Source: Nostocoides sp. (GTDB lineage Bacteria; Actinomycetota; Actinomycetes; Actinomycetales; Dermatophilaceae). Taken from it: DNA of 64,000 nucleotides. The stretch is taken from NCBI GenBank assembly GCA_016716625.1, contig JADJVJ010000001.1, positions 1,674,001 to 1,738,000 on the forward strand, in the 5' to 3' direction. Positions 50,594-59,476 of the stretch are shown here, piece after piece. Within the stretch, counting starts at the first letter, position 1; each line of letters begins with the position of its first letter. The translations under genes and the position numbers were made by a program. The notes beneath the pieces were generated by a model. It was not told the origin of the DNA. It searched no databases and saw only the letters and a program-made list of their open reading frames with translations.

Positions 50594-50609
50594 TCGTACA
50601 CGTGTTTGA
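50594..50609. promoter_or_regulatory. Imperfect LexA (SOS) box, lexA side
   Basis: TCGTACACGTGTTTGA matches the SOS-box pattern at most positions but has one change in each half. It lies 96 bp upstream of lexA and is probably the autoregulatory site. Confidence 0.6.
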
Positions 50610-50704
50610 AGTCGCTCGGCGACTCTCGTACGATGAGCCATAGCGACAAGCCAAACAGGAGCCACTGACAGTGCTCCTCCTGGCCCGAGGAGAAGCGAGC
50701 GCAC

Positions 50705-51406
50705 ATGACCCCCCCGTCCGAAGACGAGACCGTCCGCGAACTGCCCGAACGCGACCTGGACACCACGCTCACGGCACGGCAGAGCCGCATCCTCGAGGTC
50801 ATCCGCAACCACATCGAGCGCCGCGGGTACCCACCGAGCATCCGGGAGATCGGCGAGGTCGTCGGGCTCACCTCACCGAGTTCGGTCGCCCACCAACTCG
50901 CGGCCCTGGAACGCAAGGGATACATCCGCCGCGATCCGACGCTGCCGCGGGCGATGGAGGTGCTCGCCCCGGGATCCGCCGACCCGTCCATGGAGAACCA
51001 CGACCCGACCGGGTCCGGCGATGCCCGCCCCGAGGCCTCCTATGTCCCGGTCCTTGGCAACATTGCCGCGGGCGTGCCGATCACCGCAGAAGAGGTCGTC
51101 GAGGACGTCTTCCCGCTCCCCCGCCAGATCGTCGGCGAGGGCTCGCTCTTCCTGCTGCGGGTCGTCGGTGACTCGATGATCGAGGCTGCCATCTGCGACG
51201 GTGACTGGGTGGTCGTGCGCCAGCAGCCGACGGCCGACAACGGCGACATCGTCGCGGCCATGCTGGATCACGAGGCGACGGTGAAGACGTTCAAGCGCCG
51301 TGACGGCAAGGTCTGGTTGCTCCCGCACAACCCGGCCTTCGAGCCCATCGACGGCGACCATGCCACGATCCTCGGCAAGGTCACCGCGGTGCTTCGCCGG
51401 ATCTGA
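50705..51406 (+). CDS. lexA: LexA repressor
   Basis: LexA represses SOS genes and cuts itself when RecA is activated. This 233-residue protein has an N-terminal winged helix (TARQSRILEVIRNHIERRGYPPSIREIG onward) and a C-terminal peptidase domain. Cleavage should occur at Ala122-Gly123 (IAAGVPITAEE), with Ser157 in GDSM and Lys194 in VKTFKRR as the catalytic pair. ATG at 50705 has GAGGAG about 10 bp upstream. It is divergent from the LysM gene and shares the SOS boxes between them. Confidence 0.96.
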   Translation: MTPPSEDETVRELPERDLDTTLTARQSRILEVIRNHIERRGYPPSIREIGEVVGLTSPSSVAHQLAALERKGYIRRDPTLPRAMEVLAPGSADPSMENHDPTGSGDARPEASYVPVLGNIAAGVPITAEEVVEDVFPLPRQIVGEGSLFLLRVVGDSMIEAAICDGDWVVVRQQPTADNGDIVAAMLDHEATVKTFKRRDGKVWLLPHNPAFEPIDGDHATILGKVTAVLRRI

Positions 51407-51433
51407 GCAGGCCGCTCCCGTCCCCGGTTCTGC

Positions 51434-52327
51434 TTACCCGAGCCGGGCCGCCACGCCCTCCAGGAGCGGGCTCAGTGGTACGTCGAGCCGCAGCGTGGCA
51501 AACCCGTCCCCGCGGCACCACCCACGGGTCACGATGGCCACCGGTATGCCGTGGCCATGCGCTCGGCGGACGAACCGAAGCCCCGAGGCGACCGCGAGCG
51601 ATGACCCGAGCACGATGACGGCGGACGCGACGTCGGTGAGCGCCGTGCACAGCTCGACCCGTCCCGCGGGCACCGATCCGCCGAAGAAGACGACGTCCGG
51701 CTTGAGCGTGTCCGCCGCGCACTGCGGACACCTGGGAGTCCTGAAGTCGGCGACCGCGCCCGCCGACAGCACGGCGTCACCGTCCGGGCGGATCTGGCTC
51801 GACACCTGGGTGCCATCGGCAGCGGACGCGCCGACCGAGCGTAGGAAGCCGGGGTTGTCCCCGCTCATGGCCTCCTGGACGTCGCTGCGGGGAAGGGTCG
51901 TCCCGCAGGTGAGACACACCACCTGTGCCAGGGAACCGTGGAGTTCGACGACGTCCATACTTCCGGCCCGTTGGTGCAGGCCGTCGACGTTCTGGGTGAT
52001 CACCGTCCCGAGGACCGCGGCCCGCTGCAGCCTGGCCACCGCCGCGTGCCCCACGTTCGGGGCTGCCGCGCCGAACCGGGCCCAGCCGGCATACGAGCGC
52101 GCCCAGTAGCGTTGCCGGGCCTGACGGGAACCGACGAACTCCGCATGCGTCATCGGGGTGGCGCGGGAGACCCCGTCCGGTCCGCGGTAGTCCGGGATGC
52201 CGCTGTCGGTGGAGATCCCGGCACCGGTAAGGACAAGGGCCTTCGCATGCTGTGCGAGCAGATCGGTGAACGCTTCGACCGCGACCTCGAGGTCGACGCC
52301 GGTGGCCGCCCCCGGCAACTCACTCAT
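51434..52327 (-). CDS. NAD-dependent protein deacetylase (sirtuin)
   Basis: This 297-residue protein is a Sir2-family enzyme that removes acyl groups from lysines using NAD. Visible motifs are GAGISTDSGIPDYRG, TQNVDGLHQRAG with the catalytic His, two CxxC zinc pairs (CLTC and CPQC), and GSSLAVASG. It resembles the class II (SIRT4-like) group. ATG at 52327 is preferred over a GTG at 52333; GGTGAG lies upstream. It is convergent with lexA, 27 bp apart, and divergent from the LysR gene. Confidence 0.92.
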   Translation of the reverse strand: MSELPGAATGVDLEVAVEAFTDLLAQHAKALVLTGAGISTDSGIPDYRGPDGVSRATPMTHAEFVGSRQARQRYWARSYAGWARFGAAAPNVGHAAVARLQRAAVLGTVITQNVDGLHQRAGSMDVVELHGSLAQVVCLTCGTTLPRSDVQEAMSGDNPGFLRSVGASAADGTQVSSQIRPDGDAVLSAGAVADFRTPRCPQCAADTLKPDVVFFGGSVPAGRVELCTALTDVASAVIVLGSSLAVASGLRFVRRAHGHGIPVAIVTRGWCRGDGFATLRLDVPLSPLLEGVAARLG

Positions 52328-52356
52328 GACCACTCACCACATTGACCGCTCGCCGC

Positions 52357-52371
52357 ATAACCCCCAGTTAT
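52357..52371. promoter_or_regulatory. LysR-type operator candidate (ATAAC-N5-GTTAT)
   Basis: ATAACCCCCAGTTAT is an inverted repeat containing the T-N11-A pattern recognised by LysR-type regulators. It overlaps the space between the sirtuin gene and the LysR gene, 13 bp before the LysR start, and could control both. Confidence 0.6.
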
Positions 52372-52383
52372 ACAGTGTGCTCC

Positions 52384-53328
52384 ATGATCGACGCGCCCGC
52401 CCTCCGAGTCATCCGCGCCATCGACACCGAGGGCAGCTTCACCGCAGCCGCCGCCTCACTGGGATTCACCCAGCCGGCGATCTCGCAGATGGTGCGCCGT
52501 CTTGAGCAACGCCTCGGCACCGTCATCGTCGAACGCCGGGGGCGCACCGTGCACCTCACCGAGGCCGGCCAGGTGCTCGCCCGGCACGCCGCGACCGTCC
52601 TCAACGCCCTCGACAGCGCGGAGGAGGAGGTGGCCGCGATCGCCGGTCTACGCGCCGGGAGGGTCCGGCTCATGGCCTTCCCCTCGGCCTCGGCAACCCT
52701 GGTCCCGCGCGCGCTGGCCCTGGTCAAGGCCCGCTACCCGGAGGTGACGATCAGCTTCACCGAGGCCGAACCGCCGGAGTCGCTGACCGCCCTGCGGTCG
52801 GGCGACTGCGATCTCGCGGTCGCGTTCGCCTATGACGGGGTCGACGTGGGGCGCGGCGAAGAGGACCTCGACGGCTTCGTCGCCACGGTTCTGCTCGAGG
52901 ACGAGGTGCGGCTCGCCGTGAACCGCAACCATCGCCTCGCCCAGCGCGAAAGCGCCACCCTGGCCGACCTCGCCGACGACCCCTGGATCGCGGGCTGCCC
53001 ACGCTGCCGGGGGCACCTAGTCTCGCTCTGCACCCAAGCAGGGTTCGCTCCTGGGGTCGCCTACGAGACCGAGGACTATGTCGCCGTCCTCGGCCTGGTT
53101 GCCGAGGGACTCGGGGTCGCGCTCATCCCCGACCTCATCCTGCGCACCGTGCACCACCCCGAGGTCGTCGCTCTCCCGATTCGCCCCGGCTCCCGGCGTT
53201 CGATCATCGCGGTGACCACGGCGGACCTGGGCCGCGTGCCCGCCGTGGAGGCGACGATGCTCGCGCTCGAGGAGGCCGCTCGCGTCATCCCGCAGACACC
53301 GACCTGCGCCGCGCTCTCCTCACGGTGA
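52384..53328 (+). CDS. LysR-family transcriptional regulator
   Basis: This 314-residue protein has an N-terminal winged helix-turn-helix (RVIRAIDTEGSFTAAAASLGFTQPAISQMVRRLEQRLG) and a C-terminal effector domain. The effector is unknown. ATG at 52384 is preceded by TACAGT and 7 nt, so the transcript is probably leaderless. A T-N11-A palindrome lies just upstream and may allow autoregulation. It is divergent from the sirtuin gene, which is a common target position for this family. Its 3' end overlaps comEC (convergent) by 9 bp. Confidence 0.9.
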   Translation: MIDAPALRVIRAIDTEGSFTAAAASLGFTQPAISQMVRRLEQRLGTVIVERRGRTVHLTEAGQVLARHAATVLNALDSAEEEVAAIAGLRAGRVRLMAFPSASATLVPRALALVKARYPEVTISFTEAEPPESLTALRSGDCDLAVAFAYDGVDVGRGEEDLDGFVATVLLEDEVRLAVNRNHRLAQRESATLADLADDPWIAGCPRCRGHLVSLCTQAGFAPGVAYETEDYVAVLGLVAEGLGVALIPDLILRTVHHPEVVALPIRPGSRRSIIAVTTADLGRVPAVEATMLALEEAARVIPQTPTCAALSSR

Positions 53329-55728
53329 CCCCCTCGCCCGGGCGGTCACGACCCGAACGCCCCCCTCGTCGGTCACGGTGACGGCAACCGCGCCGTCCCG
53401 GTCCGTGCGAAACACCTCCGATCCCCCCTCCCTGAGCATCCGGAGATGCTCCGGGGTGGGGTGCCCGAAATCGTTGTCCGCGCCAACGCTGATGACCGCG
53501 ACCGGAGCCATGACCAGCGCCATGAAGCGCTCGTCGAGGTTGGCCGAACCGTGGTGCGGGCTCTTGAGGATGTCGAGGCCCTCGACGGCCGCCGCCAGGG
53601 CGGGTTCCCGGACGATGCGGCCCGCGAGTTCGCTCGCGGCCTCGCGTTCCAGGTCGCCGCTGAACAGCGTCCGTACCCCGAAGGCCTCGACGAGGACGAC
53701 GACACTGTTGTTGTTCGGGGCCGACCCGCCGGCGATGCGGCGGGCCGGGGCCAAGACGGTGAGCTGGACCTCGCCGACCCGATAGACCTCGCCCGGCTGC
53801 ACGACCCGCCGGGGAAGCCCCGCGGTGGCCCGGGCGACCTCGCGTACCTGGCCCTCTGGTTCGGCGAGCGGTCCGGTGAGGACGAGCTCGGTATGCCGGC
53901 CAGCCAAGGCCCCGCTCAGCCCGCCGACGTGGTCGAGGTGGAAGTGGGTGAGGACAACAAGGTCGAGGGTGCCGACGCCGAGCCGGTCAAGGCACTCGCG
54001 GGAGCGTTCCGGGTCCGGCCCGGCGTCGAGCAGGACGGCCCGACCAGGGCCGCTTCGCACCACCGCGGCATCGCCCTGACCGACATCGCAGAAGACGAGC
54101 ACCCAGCCCGGCGGGGGCCACGTGAGCCAGTGGGTCGGGAGCGTGAGCGCCCCGCCGAGCAGGACGACCGCCAGCACCCCCACCGGGCGGCGACGGACCA
54201 CGCGTTGAGCGCTCGCGGCCCAGAGCAGCACGGCAAGGCTGAGCGCCGTGAGCAGCAACGCCCCGGCCCACCCACCCGGCCACGGCACTGTCCCCGACCC
54301 CATCTCCCCGAACCTCCGGGCGACACCCGTGATGAAGGCCGCGGGCCAGCACGCGATCATGCCGAGGGCGCCCGCGGCCGCTGGGCTGAGCAGGGCGAGC
54401 AGAGAAGTCGCGACCCCCAGCAGGGTCGTCACGGGAACCAGGGGCGCCACGAGGACGTTGGCGAGCACGCCCGCGAGGCTGACGTATCCGGACATGGCGG
54501 CCACCACGGGGCCCGTCGTCACCTGGGCAGCCGAGGCGACGGCGACGGCATACGCGAGCGGGCGCGCCACGTCGGGCCACCGCGCAGCGAGCCGGTCCCC
54601 CCAATCGCGCGCCAGGAACACCAACCCCGCGGTGGCGAGCGCAGAGAGGAGAAAGCCCACCGAGCGGGCCAGCCATGGGTCGACGATGAGCGCCACCACG
54701 ATGGCCGCCCCGAGCGCGGGCGCTGCCGCGCCCCGGCGTGCGGCGAGCAGGGCCACCAGTCCGACCGCTCCCATGAGAGCCGCCCGCACGACGCTCGGCT
54801 CGGGGCGAGCGACGACGACGAACGCCGCGAGACCCAACGCGCCGAGCACGATCCGCGAACGTCGGCGCAACCCCAGGCGAGCGGCCACCCAGAGAACGGC
54901 GCCGAGCACGATGGAGACGTTCGCCCCGCTAACGGCGTTGAGGTGGGCCAGTCCACTGCGACGCATCGCGTCGGTGAGGTCCTCGGGGAACAGCGAGGTG
55001 TCCCCAACGACCAGGGCCGGTACCAAGGCTCGGGGATCCTGCGGACCCGCGGCCACCGCGGCCCGCAACCCGGCCCGAACCGGCTCACCGAACCCCACCC
55101 ACCAGGGTGCGGCCGCCACCGGCCGCGGGCTCCCCCGCACCTGGAGAACTGCGAGCACCGCAGAGTCCTCGGCCACTCGCAACGTCCCGTCGACGACCAC
55201 GACGTCACGCCAGGAGGACTCCAGCAGGGCCGCCGACCCCAGCAGGAGCACGGGCGTGGCGCACGACGCCGACGCCCCACGCCCCCAGATCTGACGCACC
55301 TGGCCGGTGGCCCGGACCCGGTCACCGCCGCGCGCATCGGGCGCGAGCCGCTGCGGGTCGGCGGTGAGCACGACCTCCGCGGTGACCGTGGCTCGCTCCA
55401 CGGCGAGCGCACGCACCGGCCCATGCTCGGCGAGGACTCCCTGGATGCCCGCGCTCAGCAGCACGAAAGCGCTCGTCATCCCCGCCAGCGACAGCACGGT
55501 CCACGCAGCGGGTGCGCCCCGACCACCCCGGCCACCGAGCAGCGCGGCCCCGCCAGCAAGCACCCCCGCGCACACCGCCGCGACCAGCCGTCCGGCGCCC
55601 GAGAGCCCGAGGAACGCGGCGAGCATCGCCCACGCCGAGATCGCGGCGAGGAGCAGCCGCGCGTCGATGGCGGGCTCCGGTGGGGGGTCCCGCCAGTCCG
55701 CCGCCGGTGGGCCGGGCCGCCCGCTCAC
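53320..55728 (-). CDS. comEC: ComEC/Rec2 DNA uptake channel protein
   Basis: ComEC forms the inner membrane channel that brings single-stranded DNA into the cell during natural competence. This 802-residue protein has N-terminal membrane helices, the competence domain with SGLAHLNAVSGANVSIVLGAV, more spans, and a C-terminal metallo-beta-lactamase-like domain containing LTHFHLDHVGG and SPHHGSANLDERF. The metal ligands look intact. The start at 55728 overlaps the comEA stop by 4 bp. The usual downstream holA gene is absent and a LysR gene lies convergent instead. Confidence 0.94.
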   Translation of the reverse strand: MSGRPGPPAADWRDPPPEPAIDARLLLAAISAWAMLAAFLGLSGAGRLVAAVCAGVLAGGAALLGGRGGRGAPAAWTVLSLAGMTSAFVLLSAGIQGVLAEHGPVRALAVERATVTAEVVLTADPQRLAPDARGGDRVRATGQVRQIWGRGASASCATPVLLLGSAALLESSWRDVVVVDGTLRVAEDSAVLAVLQVRGSPRPVAAAPWWVGFGEPVRAGLRAAVAAGPQDPRALVPALVVGDTSLFPEDLTDAMRRSGLAHLNAVSGANVSIVLGAVLWVAARLGLRRRSRIVLGALGLAAFVVVARPEPSVVRAALMGAVGLVALLAARRGAAAPALGAAIVVALIVDPWLARSVGFLLSALATAGLVFLARDWGDRLAARWPDVARPLAYAVAVASAAQVTTGPVVAAMSGYVSLAGVLANVLVAPLVPVTTLLGVATSLLALLSPAAAGALGMIACWPAAFITGVARRFGEMGSGTVPWPGGWAGALLLTALSLAVLLWAASAQRVVRRRPVGVLAVVLLGGALTLPTHWLTWPPPGWVLVFCDVGQGDAAVVRSGPGRAVLLDAGPDPERSRECLDRLGVGTLDLVVLTHFHLDHVGGLSGALAGRHTELVLTGPLAEPEGQVREVARATAGLPRRVVQPGEVYRVGEVQLTVLAPARRIAGGSAPNNNSVVVLVEAFGVRTLFSGDLEREAASELAGRIVREPALAAAVEGLDILKSPHHGSANLDERFMALVMAPVAVISVGADNDFGHPTPEHLRMLREGGSEVFRTDRDGAVAVTVTDEGGVRVVTARARGSP

Positions 55729-56525
55729 AGAGTGACCAGGGGGCGCAGCTGGGAGAGCAAGCGGTCGCCGATCCCGCTGACCTCGCCGAGTTCCTCGACC
55801 GAGGTGAACCTGCCATGTTCGGTGCGCCAGGCCAGGATCCGGGCGGCGAGCACCGGTCCCACCCCGGGTAGTGAGTCCAGGGCCCCGGCATCCGCGGAGT
55901 TCAGCGAAACCCGGCCACCGGGTGCACCCGCCGACCCGCCCGATCCCCCGGGGCCGACCGGTCCGGTCGCCGCAGACGTCAGGGCCTCGCCCTTGGCGAG
56001 GACCCGAACCTGTTCGCCGTCAACAAGGGGTCGCGCCAGGTTGATCAGCGAGAGGTCGGCCGCCGAGGTCGGCCCCCCAGCCAGCCGCACCGCGTCCTCG
56101 ACCCGACCGCCCGCCGGGACGGACACCACCCCGGGTCGGCGTACCTGACCCACGACGTGGACCAGCAGCGCCCCGCTGGCCCTGGGTATGCCGGCACCGC
56201 CGACGCTCGGCGAGCCCGCTCCGCCCGAGTGCGCGGTGACCCCGACCGGCACGGTCGCCACCGGGCGTGGCACGGTCGGTGGGTCCGCTGAGGCTCGCAC
56301 GGCCCACCAGAACCGCAGTCCGAGGACCCCGGCCGCGAGGAGCAGGACCAGCCCCAGGGCGAGGACCGTGCGCGCGGAGGGTCGCCAGCGGGCCCGCGCC
56401 ACCGGCTGCGGAACCTCGGCGGCATCGCCCACCGCCACCGCCGCGGAGCGGAGCGGGCTGAGTGCCCCGTGCAGCCGGGCCCACCCACGTTCGGAGAGCG
56501 TTGGAGGGTGACGGGCGGACGCCAT
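55725..56525 (-). CDS. comEA: ComEA DNA-binding competence protein
   Basis: ComEA binds DNA outside the membrane and passes it to ComEC. This 266-residue protein has one membrane helix (TVLALGLVLLLAAGVLGLRFWW, about 52-73), a soluble SLBB-like region (VHVVGQVRRPGVVSVPAGGRV) and a C-terminal pair of helix-hairpin-helix motifs (VSLNSADAGALDSLPGVGPVLAARIL and SVEELGEVSGIGDRLL). ATG at 56525 is preceded by TAGCGT and 6 nt, a leaderless pattern. It overlaps comEC and forms a two-gene uptake operon. Confidence 0.94.
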   Translation of the reverse strand: MASARHPPTLSERGWARLHGALSPLRSAAVAVGDAAEVPQPVARARWRPSARTVLALGLVLLLAAGVLGLRFWWAVRASADPPTVPRPVATVPVGVTAHSGGAGSPSVGGAGIPRASGALLVHVVGQVRRPGVVSVPAGGRVEDAVRLAGGPTSAADLSLINLARPLVDGEQVRVLAKGEALTSAATGPVGPGGSGGSAGAPGGRVSLNSADAGALDSLPGVGPVLAARILAWRTEHGRFTSVEELGEVSGIGDRLLSQLRPLVTL

Positions 56526-56593
56526 ACCCGGACGCTAACCACGGGGGTCGAGCCCTCCCCACCCGCGCAAGGCCGCTGTGGACGACGCCGCCC

Positions 56594-57232
56594 TCACTCC
56601 CCTCGGTGTGGACGAATGGACCGCAACCACGCCTCGATATTGCTGCGGTGCCGGTGCAGGACGAGCATCCCGATGACCACGAGCCACCAGGAGAAGTACG
56701 GCGGCATGGGCACGACGTGAAACATCCCATTGAGCCCGCCGCCGACGGCGAGCAGCACCGAGACGATGATCGAGGTCCGCCCCACGGAACGGACGAGGGC
56801 GAAGATCACGGCGAAGGCGATCAGGACCGCGAGGGCGACCCAGGGCTGTGCGGCGAGGATGACTCCGAAGGTCGTCGCGACCCCTTTGCCCCCGCGGCCC
56901 CGCAGGAACGGGCTGAACATGTGCCCGAGGACGACACAGACTCCGGCAAAGAGCGCCGCGTACCACCCGAGCAGCCGATCGGAGGCAAACACCGGAACCC
57001 AGCCCTTGAGGACGTCGAGGACGAGGACCCCGACGCCCCAGCCGGCACCCAGGACGCGACCGGCGTTCGTTGCCCCGGGGTTTCCCGAACCGCTGGAGCG
57101 CAGATCCTTGCCGAGGAGCCGGGCGAAGGTCGCCGCGGGGTTGAGCGATCCGATGACGAAGGACACCACCCCGACACCCAGAAAGGAGAGCACCCCCAGG
57201 GCGAACTCACCCTCGGAGAGCTCGGTACGCAT
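56594..57232 (-). CDS. plsY: Glycerol-3-phosphate acyltransferase PlsY
   Basis: PlsY transfers an acyl group from acyl-phosphate to glycerol-3-phosphate in the first step of membrane phospholipid synthesis. This 212-residue protein has several membrane helices and the family motifs IGSLNPAATFARLLGKDLR, SGNPGATNAGRVLG and HMFSPFLRGRGGKGVAT. The N-terminus is slightly longer than in model PlsY. ATG at 57232 lies 8 bp after the DegV gene stop, so cotranscription with that gene is likely. Confidence 0.93.
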   Translation of the reverse strand: MRTELSEGEFALGVLSFLGVGVVSFVIGSLNPAATFARLLGKDLRSSGSGNPGATNAGRVLGAGWGVGVLVLDVLKGWVPVFASDRLLGWYAALFAGVCVVLGHMFSPFLRGRGGKGVATTFGVILAAQPWVALAVLIAFAVIFALVRSVGRTSIIVSVLLAVGGGLNGMFHVVPMPPYFSWWLVVIGMLVLHRHRSNIEAWLRSIRPHRGE

Positions 57233-57240
57233 GGGCTCGC

Positions 57241-58167
57241 CTAGCGCCCTGCCGTGGGCGAAGTCGCCGGCAGTGGGACCACCGCGACCGCCAACGTGCC
57301 GGGCCCAACGTGGGCACCGACGACGGCCCCCAACTCGACGACCTCGACCCGGTCGACGGTGTCGCCGAGCCGGGCCGCAAGCCGCTCGGCGAGCATGGCC
57401 GCCCGCTCGGCGGAGTCCAGATGATGCACCGCGACGCGAGGCACCTCTCCGCGGGCCGCGGCCGACTCGACGGCCTCGGCGGCGAGATCCTCGAGGCGGG
57501 CGATGGCTCGGCTCGAGGTGCGGACCTTCTCCAGCGGCACGATGTGCCCCTCCCGCAACCCGAGGATCGGTTTGATCGAGAGCGCCGAGCCGACCAGGGC
57601 GCCGGCCTTGCCGATTCGTCCGCCGCGGCGCAGGTACTCCAGGGTGTCGACATAGAAGATCACCGTCGCCGCCCGGGTGATCCGTTCGATGTATGCCGCC
57701 ACGGTCGCGCCATCGACCGCGCCACCCTCAGCCGCGCCACCCTCAGCCACGCCCTCGGCCCTCGCGGCGACCAGGTCGGCCCCCGCGAGCACGGCGTACC
57801 CCATCGCCATACCCAGGGCGCGGGAGTCGACGACGTGCACGGGCACCTCGAGGTCACGGGCCGCAAGAACGGCCCCACCCACGGTGCTGCTCATGTCGGC
57901 GGAGATATGCACCGAGACGATCTCGCGGGCGCCCGACGCGATGGCCTCGGCGTAGGCCTCGAGGAACGCCTGCGGGGCCGGCCGTGAGGTCGACACCGGC
58001 ACGAACGAACGCAATGCCGTCGCGACATCGGCGGCCGTGACGTCGACCCCTTCGGAGTGCTCCTGACCGCCGAGCACCACGTGGAGCGGGACGACCAGGA
58101 TCCCCCGCTGCGCGACCACGGCCGGGGGCAGGTATGCCGTGGAGTCGGTGACGATCGCGATGGTCAT
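57241..58167 (-). CDS. DegV family fatty-acid-binding protein
   Basis: This 308-residue protein belongs to the DegV family, which bind fatty acids and, in firmicutes, serve a fatty-acid kinase (FakB). It starts MTIAIVTDSTAYLPP, and the conserved ligand segments SVHISADMSSTVGGAVLAA and LGMAMGYAVLAGADL follow. A Glu/Gly/Ala-rich insertion (GVAEGGAAEGGAVDG) sits in the middle. It overlaps the preceding secreted-protein gene by 4 bp and leads into plsY, a lipid-synthesis gene, consistent with acyl supply. Confidence 0.88.
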   Translation of the reverse strand: MTIAIVTDSTAYLPPAVVAQRGILVVPLHVVLGGQEHSEGVDVTAADVATALRSFVPVSTSRPAPQAFLEAYAEAIASGAREIVSVHISADMSSTVGGAVLAARDLEVPVHVVDSRALGMAMGYAVLAGADLVAARAEGVAEGGAAEGGAVDGATVAAYIERITRAATVIFYVDTLEYLRRGGRIGKAGALVGSALSIKPILGLREGHIVPLEKVRTSSRAIARLEDLAAEAVESAAARGEVPRVAVHHLDSAERAAMLAERLAARLGDTVDRVEVVELGAVVGAHVGPGTLAVAVVPLPATSPTAGR

Positions 58168-58742
58168 TGCCGCACCGGTTGGCCGTTGACGCAGGTCACG
58201 AGAATACGAACGGAGTCTCCGCTGGTGCGGAAGACCACCTTGAGCACCCCGTTGCTGCGCTCCCAGGTGGCCGACCATCCGGAGAGCGGCTTGACCCCGA
58301 CGATGCGCGGGATGTTCTCGACGCAACGCACGGTGACCGAACCACCCCGGCTCGCAAAGGTCGTGCCCCCAGCCTGGGGGGAGGTCGGTGAGGCGGTCAC
58401 AGTCACGGTGCGCGTGACCGTCGGTCGCGGGCGCGAGACGGTGGACCCGCCGGGCACGGTGACCGTGGGACCTGGCACGACCACCCTGCTAGGGGACGGC
58501 GAGGGTGAGGGCGTCCCCGCGGTCGGCGTCGCAGAGCCCGACGCCCCTGGCGACTCGGGGACCACGACCGTCGAGGGCTCCGGGCCGTTGGCGTGGACGA
58601 TGGCCCGATCCGAGGGCGAGGCCTCCCCGAGTCCAGCGCCGACGCTCGAAATGGCTACCCAGGTGGCGACCCCGGCGAGGGCCACCAGGAGTGACCAGGC
58701 GCCGAGGAGACCGCTCACGGTGCGCAGTCGGGAGCCGGACAT
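58164..58742 (-). CDS. Secreted or membrane-anchored hypothetical protein
   Basis: This 192-residue protein has an N-terminal hydrophobic helix (residues 10-33, signal or anchor), a Pro/Ser/Thr-rich linker of about 70 residues and a C-terminal domain with two Cys (RCVENIP and TCVNGQ) that may form a disulfide. The function is not recognised. ATG at 58742 has AAGGAA upstream. It overlaps degV by 4 bp and is divergent from the response regulator, 50 bp away. Confidence 0.75.
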   Translation of the reverse strand: MSGSRLRTVSGLLGAWSLLVALAGVATWVAISSVGAGLGEASPSDRAIVHANGPEPSTVVVPESPGASGSATPTAGTPSPSPSPSRVVVPGPTVTVPGGSTVSRPRPTVTRTVTVTASPTSPQAGGTTFASRGGSVTVRCVENIPRIVGVKPLSGWSATWERSNGVLKVVFRTSGDSVRILVTCVNGQPVRQ

Positions 58743-58792
58743 GGGGAGTTCCTTCGTGGGAGGAGGCGTGGCCTTGAGTTACGGTAGCGCCT

Positions 58793-59476
58793 GTGGCGCA
58801 CTTGTTGGTGATCGAGGACGACGCGGCTATCCGGGCATCGATGATCCGCGCCCTCGGCGACCTCGGCCATGCGGTGAGCAGCAGCCCGACCGGCATGGCT
58901 GGTCTGCAGAGCGCGCTCGACGACAACCCCGACCTCATCCTGCTCGACCTCGGTCTGCCCGACCTCGACGGCCACTCGGTCCTCAGCATGCTCCGGGCCG
59001 TGGGCCAGGTTCCGGTCATCATCGTCACCGCACGCGACGACGACCCCAGCGTGGTCAAGGCCCTCGACGCCGGGGCGGACGACTACATCGTCAAACCGTT
59101 CACCTCCGAACTGCTCGACGCCCGCATCCGGGCCGTGCTGCGCCGGGCGAGCTCGAGCAGCGAGCCGGCGACGATCACCGTCGGCGAGTTGAGCATCGAT
59201 CCCACCTCGCGCCAGGCCCGACTCGGTGACCAAGCGCTCGACCTCACCCGCCGTGAGTTCGACCTGCTCTACCTGCTGGCAAGCCGGGCCGGCGAGGTGG
59301 TCACCAAGCGCGAGATCCTCAGCGAGGTCTGGCGTCAGGTGTATGGCGGCGGTGAACGGACCGTCGATGTCCACCTGTCCTGGCTGCGCCGCAAGCTCGG
59401 CGAGACCGCGAGTGAGCCGGTCTACCTGCACAGCGTGCGGGGTGTCGGCATCCGCCTGGACGCCCCACCCTCCTGA
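58793..59476 (+). CDS. OmpR-family response regulator
   Basis: This 227-residue protein has an N-terminal receiver domain with the acidic pair (Glu8, Asp9, Asp10), phosphorylation site Asp52 and Lys101 in VKPF, then a C-terminal winged helix (RREFDLLYLLASRAGEVVTKREILSEVW). It should control transcription in response to the downstream histidine kinase. GTG at 58793 is preceded by TACGGT and 7 nt, a leaderless pattern. Its stop overlaps the kinase start codon by 1 base (TGATG). Confidence 0.93.
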   Translation: MAHLLVIEDDAAIRASMIRALGDLGHAVSSSPTGMAGLQSALDDNPDLILLDLGLPDLDGHSVLSMLRAVGQVPVIIVTARDDDPSVVKALDAGADDYIVKPFTSELLDARIRAVLRRASSSSEPATITVGELSIDPTSRQARLGDQALDLTRREFDLLYLLASRAGEVVTKREILSEVWRQVYGGGERTVDVHLSWLRRKLGETASEPVYLHSVRGVGIRLDAPPS

